NCBI RefSeq assembly: GCF_001949145.1
Contig: NW_019091365.1
Coordinates: forward strand, 999,449-1,063,448
Direction of reading: 5' to 3'
Origin: Acanthaster planci
Taxonomy: Eukaryota > Echinodermata > Asteroidea > Valvatida > Acanthasteridae
DNA length: 64,000 nt
Shown here: positions 20,311 to 31,224 of the stretch, in pieces
How positions within the stretch are numbered: the stretch's first letter is position 1
How the letters are laid out: each line of letters starts with the position of its first letter
Position numbers and translations under genes: made by a program
Notes under the pieces: model-generated
What the model saw: only the letters and a program-made list of their open reading frames with translations
The model's database searches: none
Told to the model about the DNA's origin: nothing

Positions 20311-21434
20311 ATAGTATAGCAAGGTAAACTAATTGATCTTTGGGAGTCCAGAAAGGTCATCGCTTGAGGTTTAACCTAAATGGCTTGTTTTATAGTGGCT
20401 TTAAGACTTAAAACGAGAGACACGGATGAGGTCCGATGTCCAAACTTTTTGAGTTTCGTGGTGAAGATGTGTATTTTTCAGAGGGATTTGAAGGTATTAT
20501 GGCCTGCTTCTCTGACGGATTGTCATGATATTTTGCACAATAGAAACGGCACCACAGTGGGCTTAATCAGACGAGTACTTGTCTGACTCAAAGTTTCAAA
20601 CTGGAACAGGGGTTCAACTGATATGCCATGGCAAAAATTGTATACTTGGAAGTTTAGTTGTTTAGTTTAGGAACTGGTCAGGAAAATTCTGAAATCGTTG
20701 GAAAAGTTCATATAGGTAAGCGATTGGGTGATTTTCGAGACAAAGTTGAAAAGGAAATACGGGTAATTAATCAACTGCTGGACCATCAGAAGGGGACATA
20801 AGCACGCGAGATGGCAGGTGCCTTTCTGGCATTCAAGCTGAATAGTCCCACCGTCAAGGCCATTTTACTCAGGCAACAAGTTTCCCCGTCTTGCCCACTG
20901 GTCTTTTTTTCACTCTGTTCCGCTGCAATTACGAAAAGGTTACAATGGCAAAAGTAAAGTTTTCAGAAGATTTGTTATTCGTGCGAAAATGATTCCTGCG
21001 CAGCCGAGTGAAAAGCACTCTTTGTGTCCGAAATATATGACCCCACGAGCACTTTTATCAATTCCAGCCCTAAAAGTGGCCTATACCTAGACCAGGCTAA
21101 TGGGTAGTCTCGTGTTGGCGCCATACACGAGACGAGCCAGCGTGTCAGCATGTGCCTTTCAGAAAATACTTATTCTGAAAAAAAGAGACCATCCCGTGCT
21201 TCATGTTTTCATCGTAATCTATCCAAACCTTTAACGGGTGATTCTATGAGGCGGTAACATGCCTGTCTGTAAACCTCCTCCGATGATAAATGTGTTACCC
21301 TATAGCTTTAAAATTCTTTCGGAAAAATCCCCATCCCCAAACCTGGAAACCCATTAGAAACATGCACAAAACAAACACGAAATATAAAAACAAAATAATC
21401 TGAAGACTGTCGTTATTCTATGCTCTGTGTCTTA
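20311..21434. other. Intergenic DNA without genes
   Basis: No coding region recognised. A 9-bp perfect stem (GTCTCGTGT, loop TGGCGCCAT) lies near 21108-21134. Confidence 0.5.
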
Positions 21435-22255
21435 CACTGGAGAAAAATGTTGTGTCCGACGACTCACCTTTGGAAGTTATTTGTGAGTCACCTTCTTATT
21501 GACTCATTTCTGAATCCATTTGCATCACACTAGACTCACTGGATTTTATTTACTGAGTCAATTAAGGTTGACACTCAAGAACAAGATATTGCTGAATCTT
21601 AATCCACTGAAAATGAGTCTTTTAACTCGGCATTGTATCATTTTCCCGCGCCCGTACGAAAACGAGCGAGTGATATTCACATTGACCTTTCCTGCAATTT
21701 TAATTCGTACAGTGACTCAACTCCAAATGTGTAGGGAGCCACCTTTGGATCTTTTCTTCTGCCAAACAGGTATATTCATGCTCACATATGGTCTGCTAGG
21801 CAAAAAGTACAATTTTCAATCAGAAAATCTGCAGCAGTTTTCCTTTTCGTGTCAGATATTGGGCGCAAAATCTCCAGTCTGTGTGTTATCTTTGGAATAT
21901 TAAAGCTTAATTATTTACAGATTTAAATTGAATTGCTATTGGAATGTCTATTATAAATGCATAGGCAAGTGTGTTTCAGTAAAGACATTTGGTTTCTCTC
22001 AGGTTCATCTGTTTGCATGTGCTCCCTTGGATAAAGTGTTAATTTCAACAGACTCATTTCAAGTGACTTAAAATTGACTCACTAAAGTCGATGAGTGTAT
22101 AATGCAAGGAGTGAGTGATATTGCCCAATGAAACGCGTTACTGGATGCACTTCATGTGACTCGACTGACTCATTAAGGTCTAATAGTGAGTCACCACACG
22201 GACAAATCACTGACTCACTAAAATGAGTTTTTAGACTCATCCATAATTTTCAATG
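21435..22255. repeat. Probable MITE with two blocks of GACTCA/GTGAGTC motifs
   Basis: GACTCA or its complement TGAGTC recurs densely in 21456-21590 and again in 22050-22245, with a motif-poor core between. Putative ends CACTGGAGAAAAATG (left) and CATAATTTTCAATG (right) are loosely inverted. A 127-codon frame at 21520-21903 runs across it without a recognisable motif. No clear target duplication was found. Confidence 0.5.
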
Positions 22256-22430
22256 ATCTAAAACTAAAACGTTGCACTAATTGAATATGCTCTTATCTGA
22301 GTGGGCTAGGGCATTTTGTGTACAAAAAAAATGTGATTGTTCGTTCCCTACTGGTACACAAGTCAACAGGACCATCTATTCGGTGAGAAAATTGCGCTCT
22401 AAAAATACACACAGAGTCGTGTTAAGATGC

Positions 22431-22465
22431 ACTGTGGTCAATTGGTACTACCAATTGACCACAGT
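22431..22465. repeat. 35-bp perfect palindrome
   Basis: Two 17-bp arms, starting ACTGTGGTCAATTGG, are perfectly complementary around a single central C. No polymorphic decay is visible. It could be a tiny hairpin transposon, a cruciform-prone site, or the centre of a longer degraded foldback. Confidence 0.85.
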
Positions 22466-25400
22466 CCAGTGAACTCACAGGCGACTATGCCTTTCAAAAA
22501 GGGGTCGACTTGGCAAGAATTTACTTTTGCTCGTTTTTAAACGGATATTTAATATCATAAATATTCTCACTCCACAAAAACAAATTAGAAAACGACGTTC
22601 CAAATGCAGTTTGTACGTGCCTCTTTAAAATTACCCCATAAGACCTCCCTTGACGTCATTCTAAACGCTCCCCTACAGATGCATAACAATAACGCAGACA
22701 ATATCCCACCTATGAACAGCACAGTACTTATTTTCGATACATCGGCATTCCAGGTTTTGCGGTGGGAACAAAGAACTGGCCCTATCCCAAAGGGTAATAA
22801 GCAGCCGTACCCTTGGATTAAAAATGGCGCACATACAGATACAATGCACAGGTTAAGAAACTTTTCAACAAGCAACGAGCTAACTACGAAAGATCAATAG
22901 TGCTGTGAAGTAAACATTTCCAAAACGTCAAGTATACATTCTCTAAAAGAGACGTATACGTTTTTCACGATTTACATTTTTTCAAGTTTGTTTTTACTAT
23001 ATCTATTCTTAGAATCGTTTTCTATTGGGAGGGGTCTTTTTACGGTTTTTACGAGTTTCAGAACCCTCAATGGCCCTAGCGAAACCCAGACCCATTATAC
23101 CTGTTAACCGTCTTCCAGAATGTTAATTACGGACCATGTTAAATCAAAATAATAAGGTGTGTCTTAACGTTTTAGAATTGGGAATTAAAAAGTGATCACG
23201 ACAGTACGAGACACGTTGCCAAGTTTAGAGTCTTCTTTGATATTAACTCAGGGAAACTACCATTTTTCCTGACTGAATTTTGAACAGATTGCAGTTCATT
23301 CAAGTATGGTGGATTTCACAGAGTATCGAGGATTTTAAGGAGTCCTTGGATATCCCCTTTGAGGCTTTAAATCGAGGAAATTTTCAATTCTAATGCAAGT
23401 TTGAAAAGTCATTCTTACTTAATCAAAACTTCTTTTACCATATTTCAAATTACCATTGGCATTCTGTTTTATAGCCCACTCAAAGTCAAACTAATTTCAG
23501 GGGCTATCCAGGATTTTTTCTAAGAGGGAAAGATGTAGCATTGTTCTTGTGCAAGGGGAAGGGTTACTATTATGTTGTATCGCTGTCAGTGAATCCATTT
23601 AATCTCTTTGTTTTGTCCATGAACGTACATGCAATGTTCTTAAGAACCAGTGGCGTACAATTGTGCTGGAAATGGAGGGGGGATGCGGGATTGGGAAGGT
23701 GGAGGGATGACTTGCCCGGCCATGAAAATTTGAAAAGCGGGGGGAGGGGGCACCATAATGACTCTATATAGAGGTCGATGTTCATGATACAGATCTACAT
23801 CTGTAATATGTATTACATTCATGCAGAATGTTATACCAGAATTCTATGTTTATGGCTTTTTAAATTCCCCCTTTCTTGGGTGATACTGAGTGCATTTTAG
23901 TCCTTGGGAAGTCAGAAACATGTATTCTTCACAATCCGCTTGAAATTTTTGCTCACCACGAAACACTGAGGGGGGGGGGTGATTCAATCCTCTGCCATCT
24001 CCCCACTTTAAAAGTGGGGGCTATATACGTCTCGTAAAAACGAGCTTTGAATATATCTCATGAAAACGTACTAGAAAAAAAGTACTCTTAGTAATGTGAA
24101 ACTATGTACTCCACTGCACGAGTGGGCTTGACAATTACTCCTCAATGTTACAATGCATGTCATAAAACCGCTTTTACCATGTCCTGTCTAAAAACATCAG
24201 ACACATAAACCTTGTAATTGTGATCTCACCTGCACCTTAAGAGCTCAGTAGATCATTGCCTAGTTCATGTGATGTGTTTTCATTTAGCAGACGTGAAAAT
24301 ACTGTGTTTATACAGGTGATGCAAGCGGTACACGTATGTTTCAAAGGGAAATTATTAACTGCGAATGTCTCTTTTTTAGGGTTATTTGCATACGTAATGA
24401 GGGCCATGAGAAATCGCGCAAGGTAAACAGATGCTTCATTTTCATGATGAAACTTACGTCTTATTTTCACTTTCTGGAAATAAAAATTCCTGCCCCAAAA
24501 TATTTTCATGGAAAGATAAGGCCGTTTTCTGAAGTGTTTTATGTAAATAAAATTGAGAAATAGTACCCGAGTGGTCAAAATTAGTGATTTTTGTGAAAAG
24601 CTCTTTTCTTTTGATGCGATTTTTGAAGGCTAGAAACAGACAATTCGAAGTTTTTCCTGAAGTTTTCAAAAGTGGGCCGTTGTGGAGAAAGGTGTGAAGG
24701 TTTTAGATTTTCCGACGGTTTTCCGGGAACAAAAGAACCAACGCAAAAGTACAGTAAGTTAAATAAGCCTACCCTTCTAAACGACAAAATATGGTTGGAT
24801 AATAGACATCATTGAGGGCGAAAGGCTTGACCTTTCATCAAGAAACTTTACATTCCTCCTGACAGCCCTTTTCAAGGTGGCAAAGACTCTTCACGTCAGG
24901 GCTTATGTTCAGATATTTTGATCAAAAATACCCTCGGGTTACTGCAGCAAACTTTTCAAAATCGCTACAAATTGTTTCGAAAGCAATAATTGCTTTGTTT
25001 GGGGGGAAAGTAGCGAACGCGGAAACGGGGTGGCCTGAGGTCGAGTTTGCGCGTCGTCATACGCGTGTTTATTAGCTGCATGTTGGAAACAAGATTTTTC
25101 TGACAGCCTATCATGTGGGATACAGAAGGAGGAATGAAACTTGATGAATTAAATACAGATATCAGATTTAAAGTAATATTGGACTGGACCAAAAGACCGA
25201 AATATTTGTTACAATGGATTTGGAAAGTAAACTTCATAAACAAGTAATAGGCTGGGGTAGCCTATAATACGCGCAAAGATGCAAGACACACTTGGGTTGT
25301 TCTAAACCCCCTCGACCCCCTCGACTTACGTTCAAATTCCTCAAAACTCAGATTAACGGGTGTCTAAACTCATTGAATGTGTGGTTTTCTCAAACAGGGA

Positions 25401-25689
25401 GCTCCAGGACTGTTTGCCCAGTCTGAGAAACATCAACGTTATTAAAAAGCGATGCATGCACTCGGTCATGCCTGCTCGCACGACTTGTGCATCATACTGG
25501 TGAATGTTCCGATTACGAACCAGGCCGGTCTGGTCGTGGCCAAAATAAGAATTATTGTGGTGGTCGCGTGGCATTTTGGATGCGGGTTGGGGGTAATTAT
25601 TATAAAATGTGCGTATATGCACCGTTGTGCATGCGTATAAATGGGGAAAAGAAATTTTTAATTAAAAATTACAACAACATTGCGGCCGA

Positions 25690-25766
25690 GTTGCACGGTA
25701 GCTCAGTTCGAAGAGTACTAGACTTATAAGCGGCAAGGCACGGATTCGAGTTTACGTGAATGCAAC
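25690..25766 (+). repeat. Degenerate tRNA-like sequence, probably a SINE head or tRNA pseudogene
   Basis: GGTAGCTCAGTTCGAAGAG resembles a tRNA D-arm/A box, and GGATTCGAGTTT about 35 nt later resembles a B box. The flanks GTTGCAC and GCAAC could be remnants of an acceptor stem. The anticodon stem around CTTATAA does not pair and the T-arm is not canonical, so I do not call a functional tRNA. Confidence 0.35.
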
Positions 25767-27519
25767 TTTGACCTTTTTTTTAGAGGGGGATTAGTTGGTT
25801 GGAGGATGTGTATATTACAGGAGAGTAAAGCCGGACACTTATACCTTCGAACTTCATTTTTTTTACTGAATAAACTTCCACGAAATAGATTGAGCCTCTT
25901 GTTAACCATGCCACTATAATCATTGCCCCTAACCTTCCTAGAAAAAGAATTACCTAACCACGGTAAGGTAATATTCCCCACACAGAAATCGATGCCCGAA
26001 TACCTGTGGGAAGAGTCCCGTTTTCGGACGAGATCGTATTCGTGATCAGCGGCAAGTATTACATGGCCACAACTGACTGGAATTGTCAGTCAAGGAGGTC
26101 ATGGGGGTACACTGGGTTTTAGAATAACCTGACGCACATCTTGTTTCATTAAAATTAGGTTATCTGTAGAACGGGTGTGTTATGGTTGTCCACGTTACTC
26201 AGCACTCTGTTCAATACAATCAGAGTACTGTAGTGCTAGCACTGAGTTTTGCTCGCATAATTCTTAAACTGAGTTATCTGAGTTAATTTTCTGTGGTGGT
26301 CAGAGAGGATCTATTATCTCCTGTCCAGTTCTGGGGGGGGTGTAATGGCAAATTCATTCTCAGCATTCTGTTCAGCGATTTTAGGTCACAATAAAATTCA
26401 TCCCGGCTGGCGAATTCATTAAATGCAGACAACTTCTGCTAAGCTCCTAAAACATCAGACACTCTTGATCTTATTTGTTGGCATTTGCAAACATAAAAGT
26501 TTTTATCGCCGATTTCAACGACCGTACTGTCCCGTAAATTTGGTTCATAAGAAGTTTAATGATACGTGAAAACGCGGAATTCGTCACCACCCGTTAAACT
26601 GTTACTTTTCGCCGAAGCACAAAAGGTGTCACGTGACACGTCTATTCTGGCGATGACATGAGAATATCTATAGAGCTCAGGATGTAAAAAAAAAGGTCTT
26701 GTGCGTGGTACATTATGCTAAAGCCACACCGCAAATGCAACCTAAAGGAAAAAAAGGTGAATTTAATTACTTTCATTTGGCCTAACGGGTAGTCTACAAG
26801 CTGCTTGGGTGCAGTCGACCTCAAAAGAACGACCCTTCTATGATTTTGTTTCCCGACGCATTTCCAGGTCTACGCCTTACTGTTTTTACTGTTTAGTATT
26901 AACCCCCTTTCATATTATAGTAGTGACCCGAAATGAGTCACAAGTCGGAACAGCAACCTTTTAAGTGAAAGGCCTTTCACAATCATCTTACACCGTGTAT
27001 ATCAGTAGAAACCCTCAACATTTTTCACCCACGATTCAGTTTCCTCGGGATGCCAAAATCAGCCGTACACCAAAAAAAAAACTAAGTCTGTTTTTCTTAT
27101 TTGTACAGAATTACCAAACGTGTGGCCTTAAAGTGTGGCTCCATTTAATTTTTCTGCAATTTTCTGCTCTTCTGCAGTGTATGAAAACTTTTTTATTCTC
27201 ATTAGGTTAAATGCATTGAAAGTGCCCTTTTGAAAAGAATTATCCATGCTTTCCTAGAGAACTGAGAGCACTGGAATACATAGTTCAGTGCATAGGTTTT
27301 TCAGCTGAAATAGGGAACCTAAAATTTACTTACTGAAAAAATTTCTGAAACAAGTTTTGATGCTTTTTAATTGTTATAAAGAATCAGCGAGGAAGATAAA
27401 ATTTAGTCTAGCGGAATCTTCAAAATGCACGTTTTTGTGTACAAACCAATGAAGTATTGAGGCTTTATTCCTGAGATGACATTATACGACAGAAATTCTA
27501 AATACTCTGCATAAACACC

Positions 27520-27620
27520 AAGATAAAATACCCTTTGAAAGAGTGAAAGAAATGTAAAAAAATAAGGTTAACTAAGACACAAAAGTGTATTTTGAAGGGT
27601 CGTTTTGAATAAACTGATTG
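27520..27620 (+). repeat. Dispersed repeat, copy 1
   Basis: The core AATAAGGTTAACTAAGACAC and the following GTGTATTTTGAAGG and GATTGCA segments recur in the same order and strand at 32010-32110 with substitutions. It is an unclassified dispersed repeat; no ends were identified. Confidence 0.5.
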
Positions 27621-28080
27621 CAACTACCCTTTAAGACTCATCTTGTGGGATCGGGCCACATTTGCAGCCTAGTCGACCTGGTTTGATTTTGCCGAGGGAG
27701 TGTTATGCGCTGCTGGCAAATTTGAAGGACTTTCACACAGACCATTTTTCCTGAACTATCGGCTTTAGCTGAAAGGATGTCTCGGCTCAACATTCAACGC
27801 ATTCGATGGAGGCTTACAGAACAAACCGTGCCCTCTGCCCAGCCCGAGCTTGATTGTAAAGTATGCGGGGGTGTTCAGGAATGCACGTCATTGTTACCAT
27901 TGAGGTGGTAAATTCACTGCCAAAAAAGATGTTAAAAAAAAAAAAGTAAATAGAGACGAAAACAAAATGAAAGTTGAATGGTAAAGTTGGCCCATGGGCA
28001 AATCCTGAAAGAAGAATACTCTCCCGTGAGACGCATTGAATTGCATACTGGCATTAATAATGTGCGCTGAAGTCTGCAGG

Positions 28081-28654
28081 TTAAAGGAACCAAGAAATGG
28101 AAATATTTTTATAAATTTACTAAAGCCCTTGAAATTGCATCTTTGGGTTTCAATTAACCTTATTTTTAATTTTTGTTTTCCACTTTTAACCCATATTTTA
28201 ATTATTTTCGTTTTTTGCTAATACTATTTGCATATTCTATGTCATCCAAGACACTGAATCTCAATGTTGCACTGATTTGTGCACAGAAAATTTCTAGGTT
28301 TTTTTACCACTGCTATGGGAGATGTTATTTTCTTTGGCAATTTATTGATGAGTAAGTATATGGAAATAATCTAGCAAAAATATTTTTCACAGAAATATTC
28401 CCAGATAGCAAATTTGGGATTCACCATTTGAACATGAAAACGTGCAACCTGAACCATGTCTTCCTGGATTTACATCAAAGCAAAAGCGCCCTCACTTGTC
28501 CAGAAATGTTTGGTCAGTTTTTAATGTTTGAAAAAGTGCACCTTTCAGTCCACAAAACTCAAAAAAAGATGTCAAACAGTCTTCATACATGGAAGAAGGG
28601 TACATAGATACACAAAAAGTGATTCTAAAAATATTTATTTCCTGGTTCCTTTAA
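28081..28654. mobile_element. 574-bp AT-rich element with TTAA-bounded inverted ends
   Basis: The left end TTAAAGGAACCAAGAAAT and the right end (read inward) TTAAAGGAACCAGGAAAT are inverted copies, extending about 40 bp with mismatches through an AAATATTTTTA block. Both outer edges are TTAA, which may be the target duplication. The interior is non-coding. A TTAA-targeting superfamily (piggyBac-like) is a possibility only. Confidence 0.7.
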
Positions 28655-30718
28655 TGATTGGACTTGTATCTCATAGTATGCCAGCCTGAGCCCGTTGGCC
28701 TGTTGCCAACAATCAACAATCACGACTGAATTTCCCCTCAATTTTCTCCGTAACTTTGCTGTATGTTTAGCCATCTACGTCATCCTCACTTCTGAGGGAT
28801 GGCTATTACACACTTATGTTTCACTCTCATTCGATGTGTGGGAATTAACGACTTCGACCGTGCGCGGCGGTTATTTTGACCAGACCATCGTGAACCAGAC
28901 GGAATTATCCTTAGCAACTTGACAATCCTCAGTTGATTCTTCTCGTTTGAAAGACTTCGTTTTCACAAGATTAACTGACGATCACATTGAAACTCTTTAA
29001 AAGCGTTCTAGAAGGCTTAAACCGAATAGAACACCACAGATTCATGAAAAGATACATTAATATGACATTTGGCCTCAAAGTGGTTCTAAAGATAATAAAC
29101 TATTTCCATTTATTTTCAATCGATCTCTTGGTCGTTTTCCCACCAAATTTCTCAATTTCAGAAGTTTTCCGAGAATAATGAGACACTGCGTACGACAGGC
29201 TAGACTCTCAAATACATATTATAGTAAGTTTTATCTGACTAGATTTTTTGTTCGACTTCCATGAATTATTTCTGACACTTCTGTGCAGCCCGATCTTACG
29301 TGTTTCACATGCACAAAATCGATCCCACCACGTACCGTGCACGCACTGCAGTCTGTTACACGCTTTCCGATGTACTGTACATGTACATACAGTACATGTA
29401 CTGTACAGGTACATGGAAATTATGCGTCGGAGCCGTTGTACTTGTTCATGTGGTTCATGCGTGTATAGTACATGTAAAACTGGGGATATACCGTGAATTT
29501 CAACATTTTCTGACAATGTTATCCCAATAATAAACTTCAACTTTCATCTTTCATCTAGGCCTACCTAATGCAACTTAGCTATGCTTCTGAGAAAGAGACC
29601 TGACCACAGACTTAGTCGCAGAATATGTGACACAGCATACTGCTGGTTCAGCTCGTATTCTGAATTTGGTTGTGAAGTTTAATCAATAGGCCCTTTTTCT
29701 ACAATATTTCTTCACGTTCGTGCATGATTAGATTTAAACTGTTCCGTAAACTTCAGCACACAAACGGTGCAGCAAGTTTACATTTCCTGTCTCAAATTTG
29801 CCTTTAGTGAACCGATTTGGCTTCTGTACTTATGTTCATCCTGTCGCTTTCTAGACCTATCAACTTTCATCTAGGCCTACCTAATGCGAGAGGCTAATTT
29901 CGAAGGCGTGCAAATGTGTGCAACAGCTCACATGATCATAAGATGCTATATTTTCTAGTACTGTTTTTTATAAAACGACATATCACCATTTGGATTTGTG
30001 TGGTAGCAGAAATACCGCGCTATGGGCGGACACATGATCGTCCCAAAGTTGGTTAAACTTGAGCTGTACATTCATTGGTTTTATCAAGCGTAGGCTGGTT
30101 CCCGCTCACCACAGGCACCCAGCCGGGAGCCGTATAGTTCATGGCTTTTGAGTTCAATTCTATAACAGCAAAGGCACAAACAGCCCCAAATAAGCCAAAC
30201 AGTCTTCAAAATGAGCCATTCTTACTGTTGTCCCGTGTTCTACTCCAAGGCTGTCAAGGGAATTGGCGGGGCTAACGGCGATAAGCCGTTACACAAATAC
30301 GTAGGTGTAAAACGCTTGGGTTAAAGAGAAAAATCAGGTCGGCTGCCACACGCTGCGATGATCATGCTGAACAGGGCTCTTTTACGCATCAACGAGGCCT
30401 CACCTCAGTATAACAAAATTTGTCGTTGAGGGTCGCAAAAAATGTATCGCATTCGTCCTGAATGCGAGAAATGGGGTATCTGATGTGAAATCATTGGCAG
30501 CCTGTGTTTTTCTGTTCAGTTTCGGGCTTTCTATCACACACTAACCAGTTGAACAGAAGGTCTTCATTCACATGTAAGTTTCTCTACAGCTGTGCAAAGA
30601 TGGCCGAACACCGTGTGTGCAAGCATCATTGCACACATACAAATTTGCCATGGGGAAAAATGATAAGTCTGTTACATCTTAGCGGTTCACACATCCTTTA
30701 TGGAAAGGCGCCTTAAAC
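28655..30718. other. Intergenic DNA with a palindrome-rich microsatellite
   Basis: No gene recognised. Around 29366-29412 alternating GTACTGTACATGTACATACAG units form overlapping palindromes. CTTAAAC at 30712-30718 is the left target duplication of the next element. Confidence 0.5.
29366..29412. repeat. Overlapping TGTAC/ACATGT palindromes
   Basis: TGTACTGTACATGTACATAC followed by AGTACATGTACTGTACAGG forms nested self-complementary units. It is a simple-sequence expansion of ACATGT/GTAC type; similar ACATGTAC runs occur at 51490-51522. Confidence 0.6.
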
Positions 30719-31224
30719 TGACTTGTATGACTCGTAACTCGGACTCGAGTCACATTTTTAGTGAATCGGACTCGAGTCACTTTGACAAATGACTCGGACT
30801 TAAGGGTGCGGACTCGGACTCGACCTGTATGACTTGTTACTCAGCATATATTACATCGTTATGTTTTTTCACTGAGCAAACACCGCCTGAACCACGTGCT
30901 GTTCGAAGGATATCAGTTGCAGCTGGTCTGACGTCAGTACGGTCTGGGCTTATGTGAAGACACGAAAATCAGTCATAGCATCCCATTCCAAAAAAAGTCA
31001 ATTTTGGGTTTATCAGTTTTAAGAGAAATAGAAACACAAGGTTCTGCAGGAGAAAAATGAAGGTAAAAAATTTTCATTGCTGCAAATACAACTTGCCTGA
31101 AAACTTAAAAATGTTTTTCCAACACAATGATAAAGGTGACTTTTACTCGAATCGAATGACTCAGACTCCAGAGAAGTGACTCGGACTTGGACTCGATATT
31201 TCGTGACTCGAATACAAGTCTGGT
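30719..31224. mobile_element. 506-bp MITE with ACTCGG-type motif blocks and 7-bp target duplication
   Basis: Flanked by CTTAAAC at 30712-30718 and 31225-31231. Inverted ends share GACTTGTAT (left 30720, right as ATACAAGTC near 31212-31220). Degenerate ACTCGGACTCGAGTC motifs fill about 30725-30842 and 31140-31210, around an unrelated core. It is non-coding. Confidence 0.8.

Larger units (their letters stand above)
22466..28080. other. Intergenic DNA without recognisable protein genes
   Basis: About 5.6 kb. I see no conserved frame. A CAGTGGCGTA motif at 23648 resembles the left end of the hAT MITE at 5562, but no right end or duplication was found. A tRNA-like stretch is listed separately at 25690. 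Positions 27520-27620 match 32010-32110 (listed separately). Confidence 0.5.

Noticed and set aside
21520-21903. 127-codon open frame
   Set aside because: Runs through the GACTCA-rich repeat and has no recognisable motif.
23640-23780. Complete hAT MITE starting at CAGTGGCGTA (23648)
   Set aside because: No matching right end or 8-bp duplication found; at most a fragment.
25690-25766. Functional tRNA
   Set aside because: A- and B-box-like motifs exist, but the anticodon stem does not pair and the T-arm is not canonical.
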